A stretch of 64,000 nt of DNA, taken from Rhodanobacter sp. (GTDB lineage Bacteria > Pseudomonadota > Gammaproteobacteria > Xanthomonadales > Rhodanobacteraceae). The DNA is taken from contig JANJTA010000006.1 of NCBI GenBank assembly GCA_024711345.1, positions 1-64,000 of the forward strand, written 5' to 3'. Below the pieces are notes generated by a model. The model was given only the letters and a program-made list of their open reading frames with translations. It searched no databases and was not told where the DNA came from. Shown here one piece after another: positions 56,868-64,000 of the stretch. Every line of letters starts with the position of its first letter. Within the stretch, counting starts at the first letter, position 1. Position numbers and translations under genes: made by a program.

Positions 56868-58418
56868 TCACGACGGGGTGGTGAATTCCTCGCTGCGCAC
56901 GGGCGGCAGCGGGTTGTTGGCGACCGAGTCGGAGTGGCTGCTCGACAGCTTCTTCATCAGCGGCAGCATCGCCAGCGCGATCACCGTGCAGGCGACGCCG
57001 GCGAAGCCGAGCTTGTTGAACAGCGCGGTGTACACCGGCAGCGACACCAGCGGATCCTTGATGTCGGTGGGGATGCTGGCGAAGTTCGCCACCACGCTGC
57101 CGAGGTACTGCGAGATGCCCGAGGCCACGTAATAGGCGCCCATCATGAAGCCGCCCATGCGCGCCGGCACGTAGCGCGCGATCATCGCCAGGCCCAGGCC
57201 CGACACCAGCAGCTCGCCCAGCGAGTACAGGCCGTAGCCCCACACCATGATCCACGACGAGACCTGGCCGTTCACTGCGAAGCGGGCGCCGACGCCGTAG
57301 ATGAAGAAGCCGATCGCCACCGCCGCGAAGCCCCAGGCGAACTTGGCCGCCACCGACGGGTTTTTGCCCACCTTGCCCAGGGTGTTGTAGATGAACACCA
57401 GCACCGGGCTCAGCAGCACGATCCAGATCGCGTTGAGTGACTGGAACTGCTCGGGAATCCAGTTGAACAGGTGCAGGCCGAACAGGTCGAACGAGAGCGC
57501 CACGTTGCGCTGCGCGAACAGGTTCAGCGAGGTCGACATCTGCTGGTAGAAGATGAAGAAGAAGATCGTCTGCACGGTCAGCACCAGCGCCGCGACCAGG
57601 CCGGCGCGCTCGTGCGGCTCGCTGCTGCGGATCAGGTGTACGAAGATGCCCAGGATCACCACGCCGGCGGCATACACGCACCACTTGGCGACGGTCTGGT
57701 CCTGCAGGATGAAGGCGGAGACGAACACCATGCCGATGGCGGCCAGCAGCACCAGGCCGAGGCGCCTGAAGTCCACCGGCTTGTCGTCGGCGGGCGAACC
57801 GATGTGCGCCAGCGTGCGGTGCATCAGGGTGTAGTTGACCAGGCCGAACACCAGGCCGATCGCGCAGACGCCGAACGCGGTATGCCAGCCCCAGGCGTCG
57901 CCGTACTTCGCGCCCACGTAGTCGCGGATCCACGGCGTCAGCAGCATCGAGATGGTCGAGCCGATGTTCACCGCCATGTAGTAGATGGTGAAGGCGCTGT
58001 CGATCTTGGTGTCGTCGCCCTCGTAGATCTTGCGTACCAGGTTGCCGGCGTTCGGCTTGAAGAAACCGTTGCCGACGATGATCACGCCGAGCGCGACGTA
58101 GAGGAAGTAGGCGTTGTTGGTGGGAATCCACAGCATCGCGTAGCCCAGCGTCAGCACCAGCGCGCCGAGCAGCATGGTGCGGCGGGTGCCGATCAGCTTG
58201 TCGCCGACCCAGCCGCCGATCGCCGGGGTGGCGTAGATCAGCGCCGCGGCGGCGCCCCAGATCAGGTTGGCCTTGCTGTCGGCGAAGCCGAGCTTCTTCA
58301 CCATGTAGGTGACCATCAGCACCTGCATGCCGTAGAAGCCGAAGCGCTCCCACATTTCGATCAGGAAGACGGTGCTGAAGGAGCGCGTCTGCGAGACGGG
58401 CGGGTTCTGGGTTGCCAT
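56868..58418 (-). CDS. Proton-dependent oligopeptide transporter (POT family)
   Basis: A 516-aa member of the PTR2/POT family with 14 predicted helices. EMWERFGFYGMQVLMVTYM carries the ExxERFxxYG proton-coupling motif; FFKPNAGNLVRKIY and FTIYYMAVNIGSTIS are PTR signatures, and the bacterial insertion between helices is present. It imports di- and tripeptides with protons. The gene follows after a 64-bp gap from the RegB start, same strand, perhaps with its own promoter in 58419-58600. Confidence 0.93.
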   Translation of the reverse strand: MATQNPPVSQTRSFSTVFLIEMWERFGFYGMQVLMVTYMVKKLGFADSKANLIWGAAAALIYATPAIGGWVGDKLIGTRRTMLLGALVLTLGYAMLWIPTNNAYFLYVALGVIIVGNGFFKPNAGNLVRKIYEGDDTKIDSAFTIYYMAVNIGSTISMLLTPWIRDYVGAKYGDAWGWHTAFGVCAIGLVFGLVNYTLMHRTLAHIGSPADDKPVDFRRLGLVLLAAIGMVFVSAFILQDQTVAKWCVYAAGVVILGIFVHLIRSSEPHERAGLVAALVLTVQTIFFFIFYQQMSTSLNLFAQRNVALSFDLFGLHLFNWIPEQFQSLNAIWIVLLSPVLVFIYNTLGKVGKNPSVAAKFAWGFAAVAIGFFIYGVGARFAVNGQVSSWIMVWGYGLYSLGELLVSGLGLAMIARYVPARMGGFMMGAYYVASGISQYLGSVVANFASIPTDIKDPLVSLPVYTALFNKLGFAGVACTVIALAMLPLMKKLSSSHSDSVANNPLPPVRSEEFTTPS

Positions 58419-58622
58419 AGATTTTCCGTACGAGATTCAAACCGTGGCGACGTGCGCACACGCACCAGTGCCATGTGGCCCATGGACAGGCCACAACCGG
58501 CGAAGCGTAACCCATCCGTCATCGCGGCGTAGCTGCACTGCGGCAAGGCGTCAGGCCCGCGGCAGGCGCTTGTGGCATCATCGGCCGCTCGAACCGGCCT
58601 GTTCCAGGGGAGTTTGCCGTCC

Positions 58623-58679
58623 ATGTCCATCGCACTGATATCGCCGCAGCGCTTGCGCCAAGCCGGGCGACGCCGCTGA
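58623..58679 (+). CDS. Short leader ORF coupled to dgkA
   Basis: An 18-residue frame (MSIALISPQRLRQAGRRR) starts behind the strong ribosome site AGGGGAG (58606-58612). Its TGA at 58677-58679 overlaps the dgkA ATG (TGATG). dgkA itself lacks a good ribosome site, so translational coupling is likely. Function as a peptide is unknown. Reading as a leader is inference. Confidence 0.45.
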   Translation: MSIALISPQRLRQAGRRR

Positions 58680-59053
58680 TGGCCGCCGAGGGTTTTCGCG
58701 GCCCGCGGCAGGTCTGGAACGCGTTCCTGTGGTCGATGAAGGGGCTGCGCGCCGGCTGGCGCCACGAGGCGTCGTTCCGCCTGGAGGTCTGTCTGGCGGT
58801 CGTGCTGATCCCGCTCGGCTTGTGGCTGGGCCATGGCGGCCTGGAGAAATTCGCGCTGGTGCTGGCCCCGGTGCTGGTGCTGTCGGCCGAATTGCTGAAT
58901 TCGGCGGTCGAGGCCGTGGTCGACAAGGTCAGCCCGGAGTTCAACGAACTGGCCGGGCGCGCCAAGGACATGGGCTCGGCGGCGGTATTCCTGCTGCTGG
59001 TGCTGGTGGTGCTGAGCTGGGCGCTGATCCTCGGTCCGCGCCTGTTCGCCTGA
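58679..59053 (+). CDS. dgkA: Diacylglycerol kinase
   Basis: A 124-aa inner-membrane kinase that phosphorylates diacylglycerol produced by periplasmic glucan and lipid A modification. Three helices lie at about 32-50, 56-78 and 98-118. The signature ELLNSAVEAVVDKVSPEFNE (about 70-89) has the catalytic acidic residues and Asn; RHEASFRLE and AKDMGSAAVFLLL match the family. Length equals E. coli DgkA (about 122). Start ATG coincides with the stop of the leader ORF. Confidence 0.95.
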   Translation: MAAEGFRGPRQVWNAFLWSMKGLRAGWRHEASFRLEVCLAVVLIPLGLWLGHGGLEKFALVLAPVLVLSAELLNSAVEAVVDKVSPEFNELAGRAKDMGSAAVFLLLVLVVLSWALILGPRLFA

Positions 59054-59137
59054 AGCGCTCTTCACCCGCCGCCGACACGATTGCGGCCTGCGGCATGGGA
59101 TGATGCAATGGCCTTCCACCGCAGCGGAGCGACCCCC

Positions 59138-59755
59138 ATGAAACTTCTGCGCAACCTCGTCCTGGTGCTGCTCGCCTTCGGCCTGAGCGGCTGCGGCTAC
59201 AACGCGATGCAGAAGCAGGACGAGGCGGTCAAGGCGGCCTGGTCCGAGGTGCTGAACCAGTACCAGCGCCGCGCCGATCTGGTGCCGAACCTGGTCAACA
59301 CGGTCAAGGGCTACGCCCAGCACGAGGAGAAGGTGTTCACCGAGGTCACCGCGGCCCGGGCCAAGGTCGGCAGCCTGCAGGTCAACGCCGATTCGCTCAA
59401 CGACCCGCAGAAACTCCAGCAGTTCCAGGCCGCGCAAGGCGAGCTGGGCAACGCGCTGTCGCGGCTGATGGTGGTCAGCGAGAACTATCCGCAGCTGAAG
59501 GCCGACGGCCTGTTCCAGAACCTGCAGGCGCAGCTGGAAGGCACCGAGAACCGGGTCACCGTGGCGCGCAACCGCTACGTGCAGGCGGTGCAGGCCTACA
59601 ACGCGATGATCCGCACCTTCCCGAACAACCTGACCGCGAAGATCTTCGGCTACAAGGTGAAGCCGAACTTCACCGTGGACAACGAGAAGGCGATTTCCAC
59701 CGCGCCGAAGGTGGACTTCGGCACGGCCGCGCCGGCGCCTGCCGCGACGCATTGA
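59138..59755 (+). CDS. lemA: LemA family lipoprotein
   Basis: A 205-aa protein with MKLLRNLVLVLLAFGLSGCG: a signal and lipobox LSGC (Cys19). LemA domain: VLNQYQRRADLVPNLVNTVK, YAQHEEKVFTEVTAARAKV, ENYPQLKADGLFQNLQAQLEG, TENRVTVARNRYVQAVQAYN. The role of LemA is unclear; it forms a conserved pair with TPM-domain proteins. GCGGAGCG precedes the start. The stop overlaps the start of the next gene. Confidence 0.93.
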   Translation: MKLLRNLVLVLLAFGLSGCGYNAMQKQDEAVKAAWSEVLNQYQRRADLVPNLVNTVKGYAQHEEKVFTEVTAARAKVGSLQVNADSLNDPQKLQQFQAAQGELGNALSRLMVVSENYPQLKADGLFQNLQAQLEGTENRVTVARNRYVQAVQAYNAMIRTFPNNLTAKIFGYKVKPNFTVDNEKAISTAPKVDFGTAAPAPAATH

Positions 59756-60636
59756 TGATGCCCAGGCGCTGCCCGCGCCGCTGGCTGCTGCTGGCGCTGC
59801 TGCTGCCGGTGCTGGCGCTGGCGGCCGATGCCGTGCCGAAACTGGCGCGGCACGTCACCGACCTCACCGGCACGCTGAGCGCGCAACAGGTCGACCAGCT
59901 CGATGCGCAACTGGTGGCGCTGGAAAAGGCCAAGGGCGCGCAGCTGGTGGTGCTGATGGTCGACAGCACCGGCGAGCAGGACATCGAGAGCTACTCGCTG
60001 GCGGTGGCCGAGGCGAACAAGGTCGGCCGCAGGGGCACCGACGACGGCGTGCTGCTGCTGGTGGCCAAGAACGACCGCCGCGTGCGCATCGAGGTGGGCT
60101 ACGGCCTGGAAGGCGCCATTCCCGACGCCGCCACCGCGCGGATCATCCGCGAGTACATCGCACCGAAGTTCCGCAACAACGATTACTTCGGCGGCATCAG
60201 CGATGCGGTCGGCGCGCTGACCCAGCTGATCAACGGCGAGGCGCTGCCGCCGCCGGTGCGCGGCGCGTCCGACGACGGGCATTCCGGGCTCGGGCTGGAG
60301 CAGGGGCTGATGATCGCCGTGTTCGTGGCGCTGTTCCTGCGCGGCATCTTCGGACGCACGCCGGCGCTGGTCAGGGGGCCGCTCGGCGCCGTGCTGGTCG
60401 GCGGCCTGCTATGGCTGCTGATCTCGATCGGTGCCGGCATCCTCGGTGCGCTGGTCGGCGGCGTGCTGATGCTGCTGCCCGGCGGCGCCGGCCGCTCGAT
60501 CGGCGGCGGCGGCTGGGGCGGCTTCGGTGGCTTCGGTGGCGGTGGCTGGGGCGGCGGCAGCGGCGGTTTAGGCGGCGGTGGTTTCAGCGGTGGCGGCGGC
60601 AGCTTCGGCGGCGGCGGTTCGTCGGGGAACTGGTGA
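59755..60636 (+). CDS. TPM-domain exported/membrane protein (YgcG-like)
   Basis: A 293-aa protein: signal peptide MMPRRCPRRWLLLALLLPVL (first Met duplicated), then TPM domain (about 28-160) with HVTDLTGTLSAQQVDQLDAQ, DSTGEQDIESYSLAVAEANK and VGYGLEGAIPDA, a hydrophobic part (about 180-240) and a Gly/Ser/Trp-rich tail with GGGWGG-type repeats. TPM proteins are thought to act with LemA in membrane-protein quality or turnover (TLP18.3/Psb32 relatives). The start overlaps the lemA stop (TGATG). Confidence 0.9.
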   Translation: MMPRRCPRRWLLLALLLPVLALAADAVPKLARHVTDLTGTLSAQQVDQLDAQLVALEKAKGAQLVVLMVDSTGEQDIESYSLAVAEANKVGRRGTDDGVLLLVAKNDRRVRIEVGYGLEGAIPDAATARIIREYIAPKFRNNDYFGGISDAVGALTQLINGEALPPPVRGASDDGHSGLGLEQGLMIAVFVALFLRGIFGRTPALVRGPLGAVLVGGLLWLLISIGAGILGALVGGVLMLLPGGAGRSIGGGGWGGFGGFGGGGWGGGSGGLGGGGFSGGGGSFGGGGSSGNW

Positions 60637-61139
60637 TGGCACGCATGCGGCGACTGTGGGCAAATCTTTGCGATGGCTGGTTCCAGTTGCCGCGGCGCTT
60701 CCCGTCCACGCTGCTGGATGAGCTGGCCGCGGCGATCGCCGCCGGCGAGCGCACCCACCGGGGCGAGATCCGCTTCGCGGTCGAATCGCGGCTGCCCCCG
60801 CTGGCCGTGCTGGAAGGCCTCGACGCCACCACGCGCGCGCAGCAGGTATTCGCCCAGCTGCGCGTGTGGGACACCGAACTCAACAGCGGGGTGCTGTTCT
60901 ACCTGCTGATGGCCGAGCACCGCATCGAGATCGTCGCCGACCGCGGCATCGCGGCGAGGGTGGCGACCGGCGAGTGGGATGCGGTCTGCGCCCGCATGCG
61001 CGAACGCTACGCGGCTGGCCAATGGCGCGAGGGCAGCCTCGAAGGCATCGCCGCAGCGCATGCCTTGCTGGAGCGTCACTTCCCCGGCGACGGCCACGCC
61101 AACCCGGACGAGCTGCCGGACCGGCCAGTGCTGCTCTGA
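60636..61139 (+). CDS. Second TPM-domain protein
   Basis: A 167-aa protein without signal peptide. FPSTLLDELAAAIAAGERTH, FAVESRLPPLAVLEG, DTELNSGVLFYLLMAEHRIE and VADRGIAARV match the TPM domain of YgcG-like partners. It overlaps the preceding stop (TGATG), so lemA, TPM1 and TPM2 make one coupled operon. The cellular location may be cytoplasmic. A function beyond association with LemA is not known. Confidence 0.85.
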   Translation: MARMRRLWANLCDGWFQLPRRFPSTLLDELAAAIAAGERTHRGEIRFAVESRLPPLAVLEGLDATTRAQQVFAQLRVWDTELNSGVLFYLLMAEHRIEIVADRGIAARVATGEWDAVCARMRERYAAGQWREGSLEGIAAAHALLERHFPGDGHANPDELPDRPVLL

Positions 61140-61201
61140 GCCGCGAAGTACGGCGCAGCAGCGCCGCCTGGCGCGAATGCGGTTCGTCACGCCCCGAGAA
61201 A

Positions 61202-61227
61202 AGAAGGAAGGCGCCGAGGCGCCTTCC
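61202..61227 (-). terminator. Terminator of the S9 peptidase gene
   Basis: On the minus strand GGAAGGCGCC and GGCGCCTTCC make a 10-bp stem followed by TTCTTTTCTC; it lies about 25 bases past the S9 peptidase stop. Confidence 0.7.
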
Positions 61228-61250
61228 GGATGCCACATGCCGCGGCGGGA

Positions 61251-63212
61251 TCAGGGTGCGGAGGCGCCCGAGCCGATGTGCTCGGCGAGGAAGCCCTGCA
61301 GCCGGTTGTAGAACTCGACGTTGTTCTTTTCGCTGTAGAAGCCGTGGCCTTCGCCCGGCTTGCTCAGCCATTCGTACGGCTTGTGCGCGGCCTCGAGCGC
61401 GGCGCGCATCGCCTTGGCCTGGGCGAACGGCACGCGCTTGTCGTCCTCGCCGTGGACCAGCAGCACCGGCACGTCGATCTGGTTGGCCAGCCTGGCGGGC
61501 GAATTGGCGGCGAGGTCGGCGTCGTCCCTGCCGATGACCGTGGTCAGGTAGCTGCGGCCGGACTTGCTTTCGCGGATGTCGCCCTTCTGGTACATCATCG
61601 CCAGGTCGTAGACGCCGGCGTAGCCCACCGCGCACTTGAACAGGCCGGGCGCGCGGATCGTGGCCATCATCGCCGAGTAGCCGCCGAAGCTGCCGCCATA
61701 CACGCAGATCCGCTTCGGGTCGGCATGGTTTTCCGCGATCGCCCACTTCACGCCGTCGATCAGGTCCTGCTGGATGCGGGTGCCCCACTTCAGGTAGCCG
61801 GCTTCCTGGAAATCGTTGCCGCGGCCGCCGGAGCCGCGGTAGTTCACCTGCAGCACCAGGTAGCCGCGGCTGGCCAGGAATTGCGCATCGTCGTCGTAGT
61901 ACCAGCTGTCCTGGATGCCGATCGGGCCGCCGTGCGGCAGCAACACCATCGGCAGGTTGGTCCCGGTCGTGCCGCGGGGGATCGTGAGGATCGCCTCCAG
62001 CTCCATGCCGTCGCTGGCCTTGAAGTGCAGCGGGCGGCGCTCGGCCATCTTCGCCGGGTCGATCCACGGCTCGACGGCAAACAGCTTGCTCACCTTGTAG
62101 TTGTGCGTGTCGATCAGGTAGTAGGTGCCCGGGTCGCGATCGCTGCCGACCCAGAACAGCAGCTTGCCGCCATCCTCGCTGAAGTCGACAAACCGCACGT
62201 GGCCGGCGAATTTCTGGCTCAACGCGCGGTGCAGCTTCGCCGTAGGCGTGTTGGCGTCGATGTAGCGGGTCTGCGGCACGCCGGTGGCCAGCACGGTGGC
62301 GAACGGCTGGCGCGGCAGCGCCGTCCACTCGATGTTGCCGATGCTGCTGAAAGCATCGCTGGCGAGTACGTTGCGATTGCCGCCGTCCTCGTCCTGTTCG
62401 ACCAGCGCGGTCGGACCGCCGCCGGCGTCGTAGCGGGCGTAGACGCGCTGCCCGTCGGGCGTGGAGTCGATGGGGGTGAAGCTGCTGCCGATCCGGCCGG
62501 CAGCCAGCTGCGTCCAGCCACCGGCCTGCTGGTGGTAGACCACGTAGTCCCAGTTGTCGTTGCGGCCGTAGGCGTAGTGCGCCTTGCCGTCCGCGGCGAT
62601 CATGAAGCTCAGCCCGCCGACCTTGATCTGGCCGACCAGGCGGCGGGTGTTCTTGCCGGCGTCGACGTCGTACACGGTGCTGTAGTCTTCGTTGCCCCAG
62701 CTGTACGTGGTCATGTAGAAGCGGCCGTTGGTCGGCGTCGGCAACGCGGCCAGGAAGCCCCAGCCGCGGTCGGTGCCGCGTGTGCCCGCGCGCGAGCCGA
62801 ACTTGCTCTCGAAGCCGTAGAGGTAATCCTGATTCTTGCCGTCGAAATCGGTGGCGATCACCTCGCCGGTCGCCGCAGGCTTGTCGATCGAGCCGAACTG
62901 CTTGCCTTTTTCCACCACCAGCCGGGTATTGCTGACCCAGGTGATGCCGACGGCCAGCTCGTACTTGGGCAGGCGCAGCAGGCTGACCGGCCTGCTCATG
63001 TCGGCCACGTCGTAGACGACCAGCGCGTGCGAATCGCCGTCGGTATCGTTCATGTTGACGGCGAGGTGCCTGCCGTCCGGCGAAAGCCGCGGCATCGAGA
63101 GCTGCGCATGGCGCGCGAAGTCCTCCACCGGCACCAGGTCGGCGGCCACGCCGGCGGCGGGCAACAGCAGGCAGGCGGCGGACAGCACGGTCCGCGCAAG
63201 ACGGTACGACAT
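61251..63212 (-). CDS. Prolyl-oligopeptidase family serine peptidase (S9)
   Basis: A 653-aa exported peptidase: signal peptide MSYRLARTVLSAACLLLPAA (cleavage near VAAD). An N-terminal beta-propeller (about 30-390) precedes an alpha/beta-hydrolase domain with Ser in YGGSFGGYSAMMAT, Asp in VHGEDDKRVPFAQA and His in KPGEGHGFYSEKN. The hydrolase begins at LPMVLLPHGGPIGIQD. Similar enzymes (S9C, dipeptidyl/acylaminoacyl) cleave short peptides in the periplasm. Start chosen at 63212 with GGGGAG upstream. Single gene, opposite to lgt. Confidence 0.92.
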   Translation of the reverse strand: MSYRLARTVLSAACLLLPAAGVAADLVPVEDFARHAQLSMPRLSPDGRHLAVNMNDTDGDSHALVVYDVADMSRPVSLLRLPKYELAVGITWVSNTRLVVEKGKQFGSIDKPAATGEVIATDFDGKNQDYLYGFESKFGSRAGTRGTDRGWGFLAALPTPTNGRFYMTTYSWGNEDYSTVYDVDAGKNTRRLVGQIKVGGLSFMIAADGKAHYAYGRNDNWDYVVYHQQAGGWTQLAAGRIGSSFTPIDSTPDGQRVYARYDAGGGPTALVEQDEDGGNRNVLASDAFSSIGNIEWTALPRQPFATVLATGVPQTRYIDANTPTAKLHRALSQKFAGHVRFVDFSEDGGKLLFWVGSDRDPGTYYLIDTHNYKVSKLFAVEPWIDPAKMAERRPLHFKASDGMELEAILTIPRGTTGTNLPMVLLPHGGPIGIQDSWYYDDDAQFLASRGYLVLQVNYRGSGGRGNDFQEAGYLKWGTRIQQDLIDGVKWAIAENHADPKRICVYGGSFGGYSAMMATIRAPGLFKCAVGYAGVYDLAMMYQKGDIRESKSGRSYLTTVIGRDDADLAANSPARLANQIDVPVLLVHGEDDKRVPFAQAKAMRAALEAAHKPYEWLSKPGEGHGFYSEKNNVEFYNRLQGFLAEHIGSGASAP

Positions 63213-63433
63213 CGGTGTTCTCCCCTGAAGCTCCATGTTGAATCCGGCCGCCCGGAGCAGGATGGTCAGGCCAGATGCGGGCATCCCTGGCAAAGCTGGC
63301 ATGCAACTCCCGTCCAGAACTCCCCAGTTGCGGACGATGCCGGGGATTCTAGTTCTTGCGAAAGCCCGGGCGGAAGAGGCCACCCGCTCCGGCGTCCCGC
63401 TACACTTGGCCTTTGCCTGCCCGTGCGTTCGCC

Positions 63434-64000
63434 ATGCCCCAGCCCTACGTCGTCCATTTCGACCCCGTCGCCTTCCATCTGGGCCCGATCCAGGTGCACT
63501 GGTACGGCCTGATGTACCTGCTCGGCTTTTTCTTCGTGGCGGTGCTGGGCGAGTACCGGCGCCGGCGCGGGCGCCTGCCGGTCAGCCGCGACGCGCTGGG
63601 CGACCTGCTGTTCTACGGCATGCTCGGCGTGATCGTGGGCGGGCGCGTGTGGTACATGCTGTTCTACTACGAGGGCGGCATCGGCTGGATCTGGCACGAC
63701 CCGCTGGTGTTGTTCAAGGTGTGGGACGGCGGCATGAGTTTCCACGGCGGCCTGCTCGGCGTGCTGGCCGCGGGCTGGTGGTGGTCGCGCCGGCAGAAGC
63801 TGCACTTCTTCGACACCATCGACTTCGTGGCGCCGCTGGTGCCGATCGGGCTGGGCCTGGGCCGACTCGGCAACTTCATCAACGGCGAGCTGTGGGGCAA
63901 GCCCGGCGACGTGCCGTGGGCGATGGTGTTCCCGAACGCGCCGGACCGCTTGCCGCGCCATCCCTCGCAGCTGTACGAGATGCTGCTGGAGGGCGTGGTG
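63434..64000 (+). CDS. lgt: Prolipoprotein diacylglyceryl transferase, 5' part
   Basis: The first 189 codons of lgt, cut by the window end. Lgt transfers a diacylglyceryl group from phosphatidylglycerol to the lipobox cysteine of prolipoproteins in the inner membrane. Seen: [38 protein letters not shown] and the signature [19 protein letters not shown]. It follows the divergent S9 gene after 221 bp. Frame is open to the end. Confidence 0.96.
   Translation, partial: MPQPYVVHFDPVAFHLGPIQVHWYGLMYLLGFFFVAVLGEYRRRRGRLPVSRDALGDLLFYGMLGVIVGGRVWYMLFYYEGGIGWIWHDPLVLFKVWDGGMSFHGGLLGVLAAGWWWSRRQKLHFFDTIDFVAPLVPIGLGLGRLGNFINGELWGKPGDVPWAMVFPNAPDRLPRHPSQLYEMLLEGVV

Noticed and set aside
61230-63512. Plus-strand 760-residue open frame across the S9 peptidase
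   Set aside because: Val/Ala/Arg-rich shadow, without motifs; the peptidase has an intact catalytic triad and signal peptide.
1-64000. tRNA, rRNA, riboswitch or prophage
   Set aside because: No cloverleaf, rRNA-like or known aptamer sequence and no phage structural or integrase gene was recognised by eye; a covariance-model search would be decisive.

Overview
The window is GC-rich, densely coding DNA with the gene content of a free-living gammaproteobacterium. Gene order (yggT-proC / pilT-pilU; pyrB-yqgF-yqgE-tonB-gshB / pilG-pilH-pilI-pilJ-chpA-chpB-chpC), several TonB-dependent receptors, XpsN/GspN-like and RegAB-type proteins, and the families of intergenic inverted repeats fit the Xanthomonadales, probably Rhodanobacteraceae (Rhodanobacter/Dyella/Frateuria-like). 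The genus is an inference, not something the sequence proves. No rRNA, tRNA, prophage or CRISPR array was seen.

Layout. 1-8 kb: a repeat-rich intergenic stretch, yggT and proC on the minus strand, divergent pilT and pilU (retraction ATPases of type IV pili), then a large Oar-like TonB-dependent receptor. 8-13 kb: a BON-domain periplasmic protein, a siderophore-type TonB receptor and a divergent two-component system; just after the kinase stop codon lies a 283-bp MITE-like element. 13.5-19.3 kb (minus): an unknown 594-aa lipoprotein, pyrB, yqgF, yqgE, tonB and gshB. 19.6-31.4 kb (plus): the Pil-Chp chemosensory operon, with a 1993-aa CheA-type kinase and a CheB-like protein that has lost its catalytic serine. 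31.4-38.4 kb: rsmE, a small lipoprotein, bioA, a gspN-like gene, then a coupled run hisN-nudE-cysQ-mazG and a small periplasmic protein.

38.5-50.7 kb: a GSGD-repeat (DUF4097-like) protein, an anion/arsenite-type permease, a lipoprotein/lipid export-type ABC system (ybbA/ybbP-like) with divergently overlapping tesA, a second two-component system, a fused 3-oxoacid CoA-transferase, a BlaI/M56 regulatory pair with its operators, and a secreted isoaspartyl peptidase. 50.7-54.7 kb (minus): a tightly packed TonB receptor / beta-propeller / thioredoxin-fold module that looks like a metal-uptake unit. 54.8-64 kb: a RegA/RegB redox two-component pair, a POT peptide transporter, dgkA preceded by a coupled 18-codon leader ORF, a lemA-TPM-TPM operon, an S9 peptidase and the 5' part of lgt, cut by the window end.

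Surface motility dominates: the pilus retraction motors, the TonB3-like protein and the complete Pil-Chp signalling array lie within 30 kb, in the same arrangement I recall for Pseudomonas aeruginosa around PA0392-PA0415. The least explained items are the MITE-like element, the degenerate CheB, the TonB/propeller/thioredoxin module and the way intergenic repeats supply stop codons.
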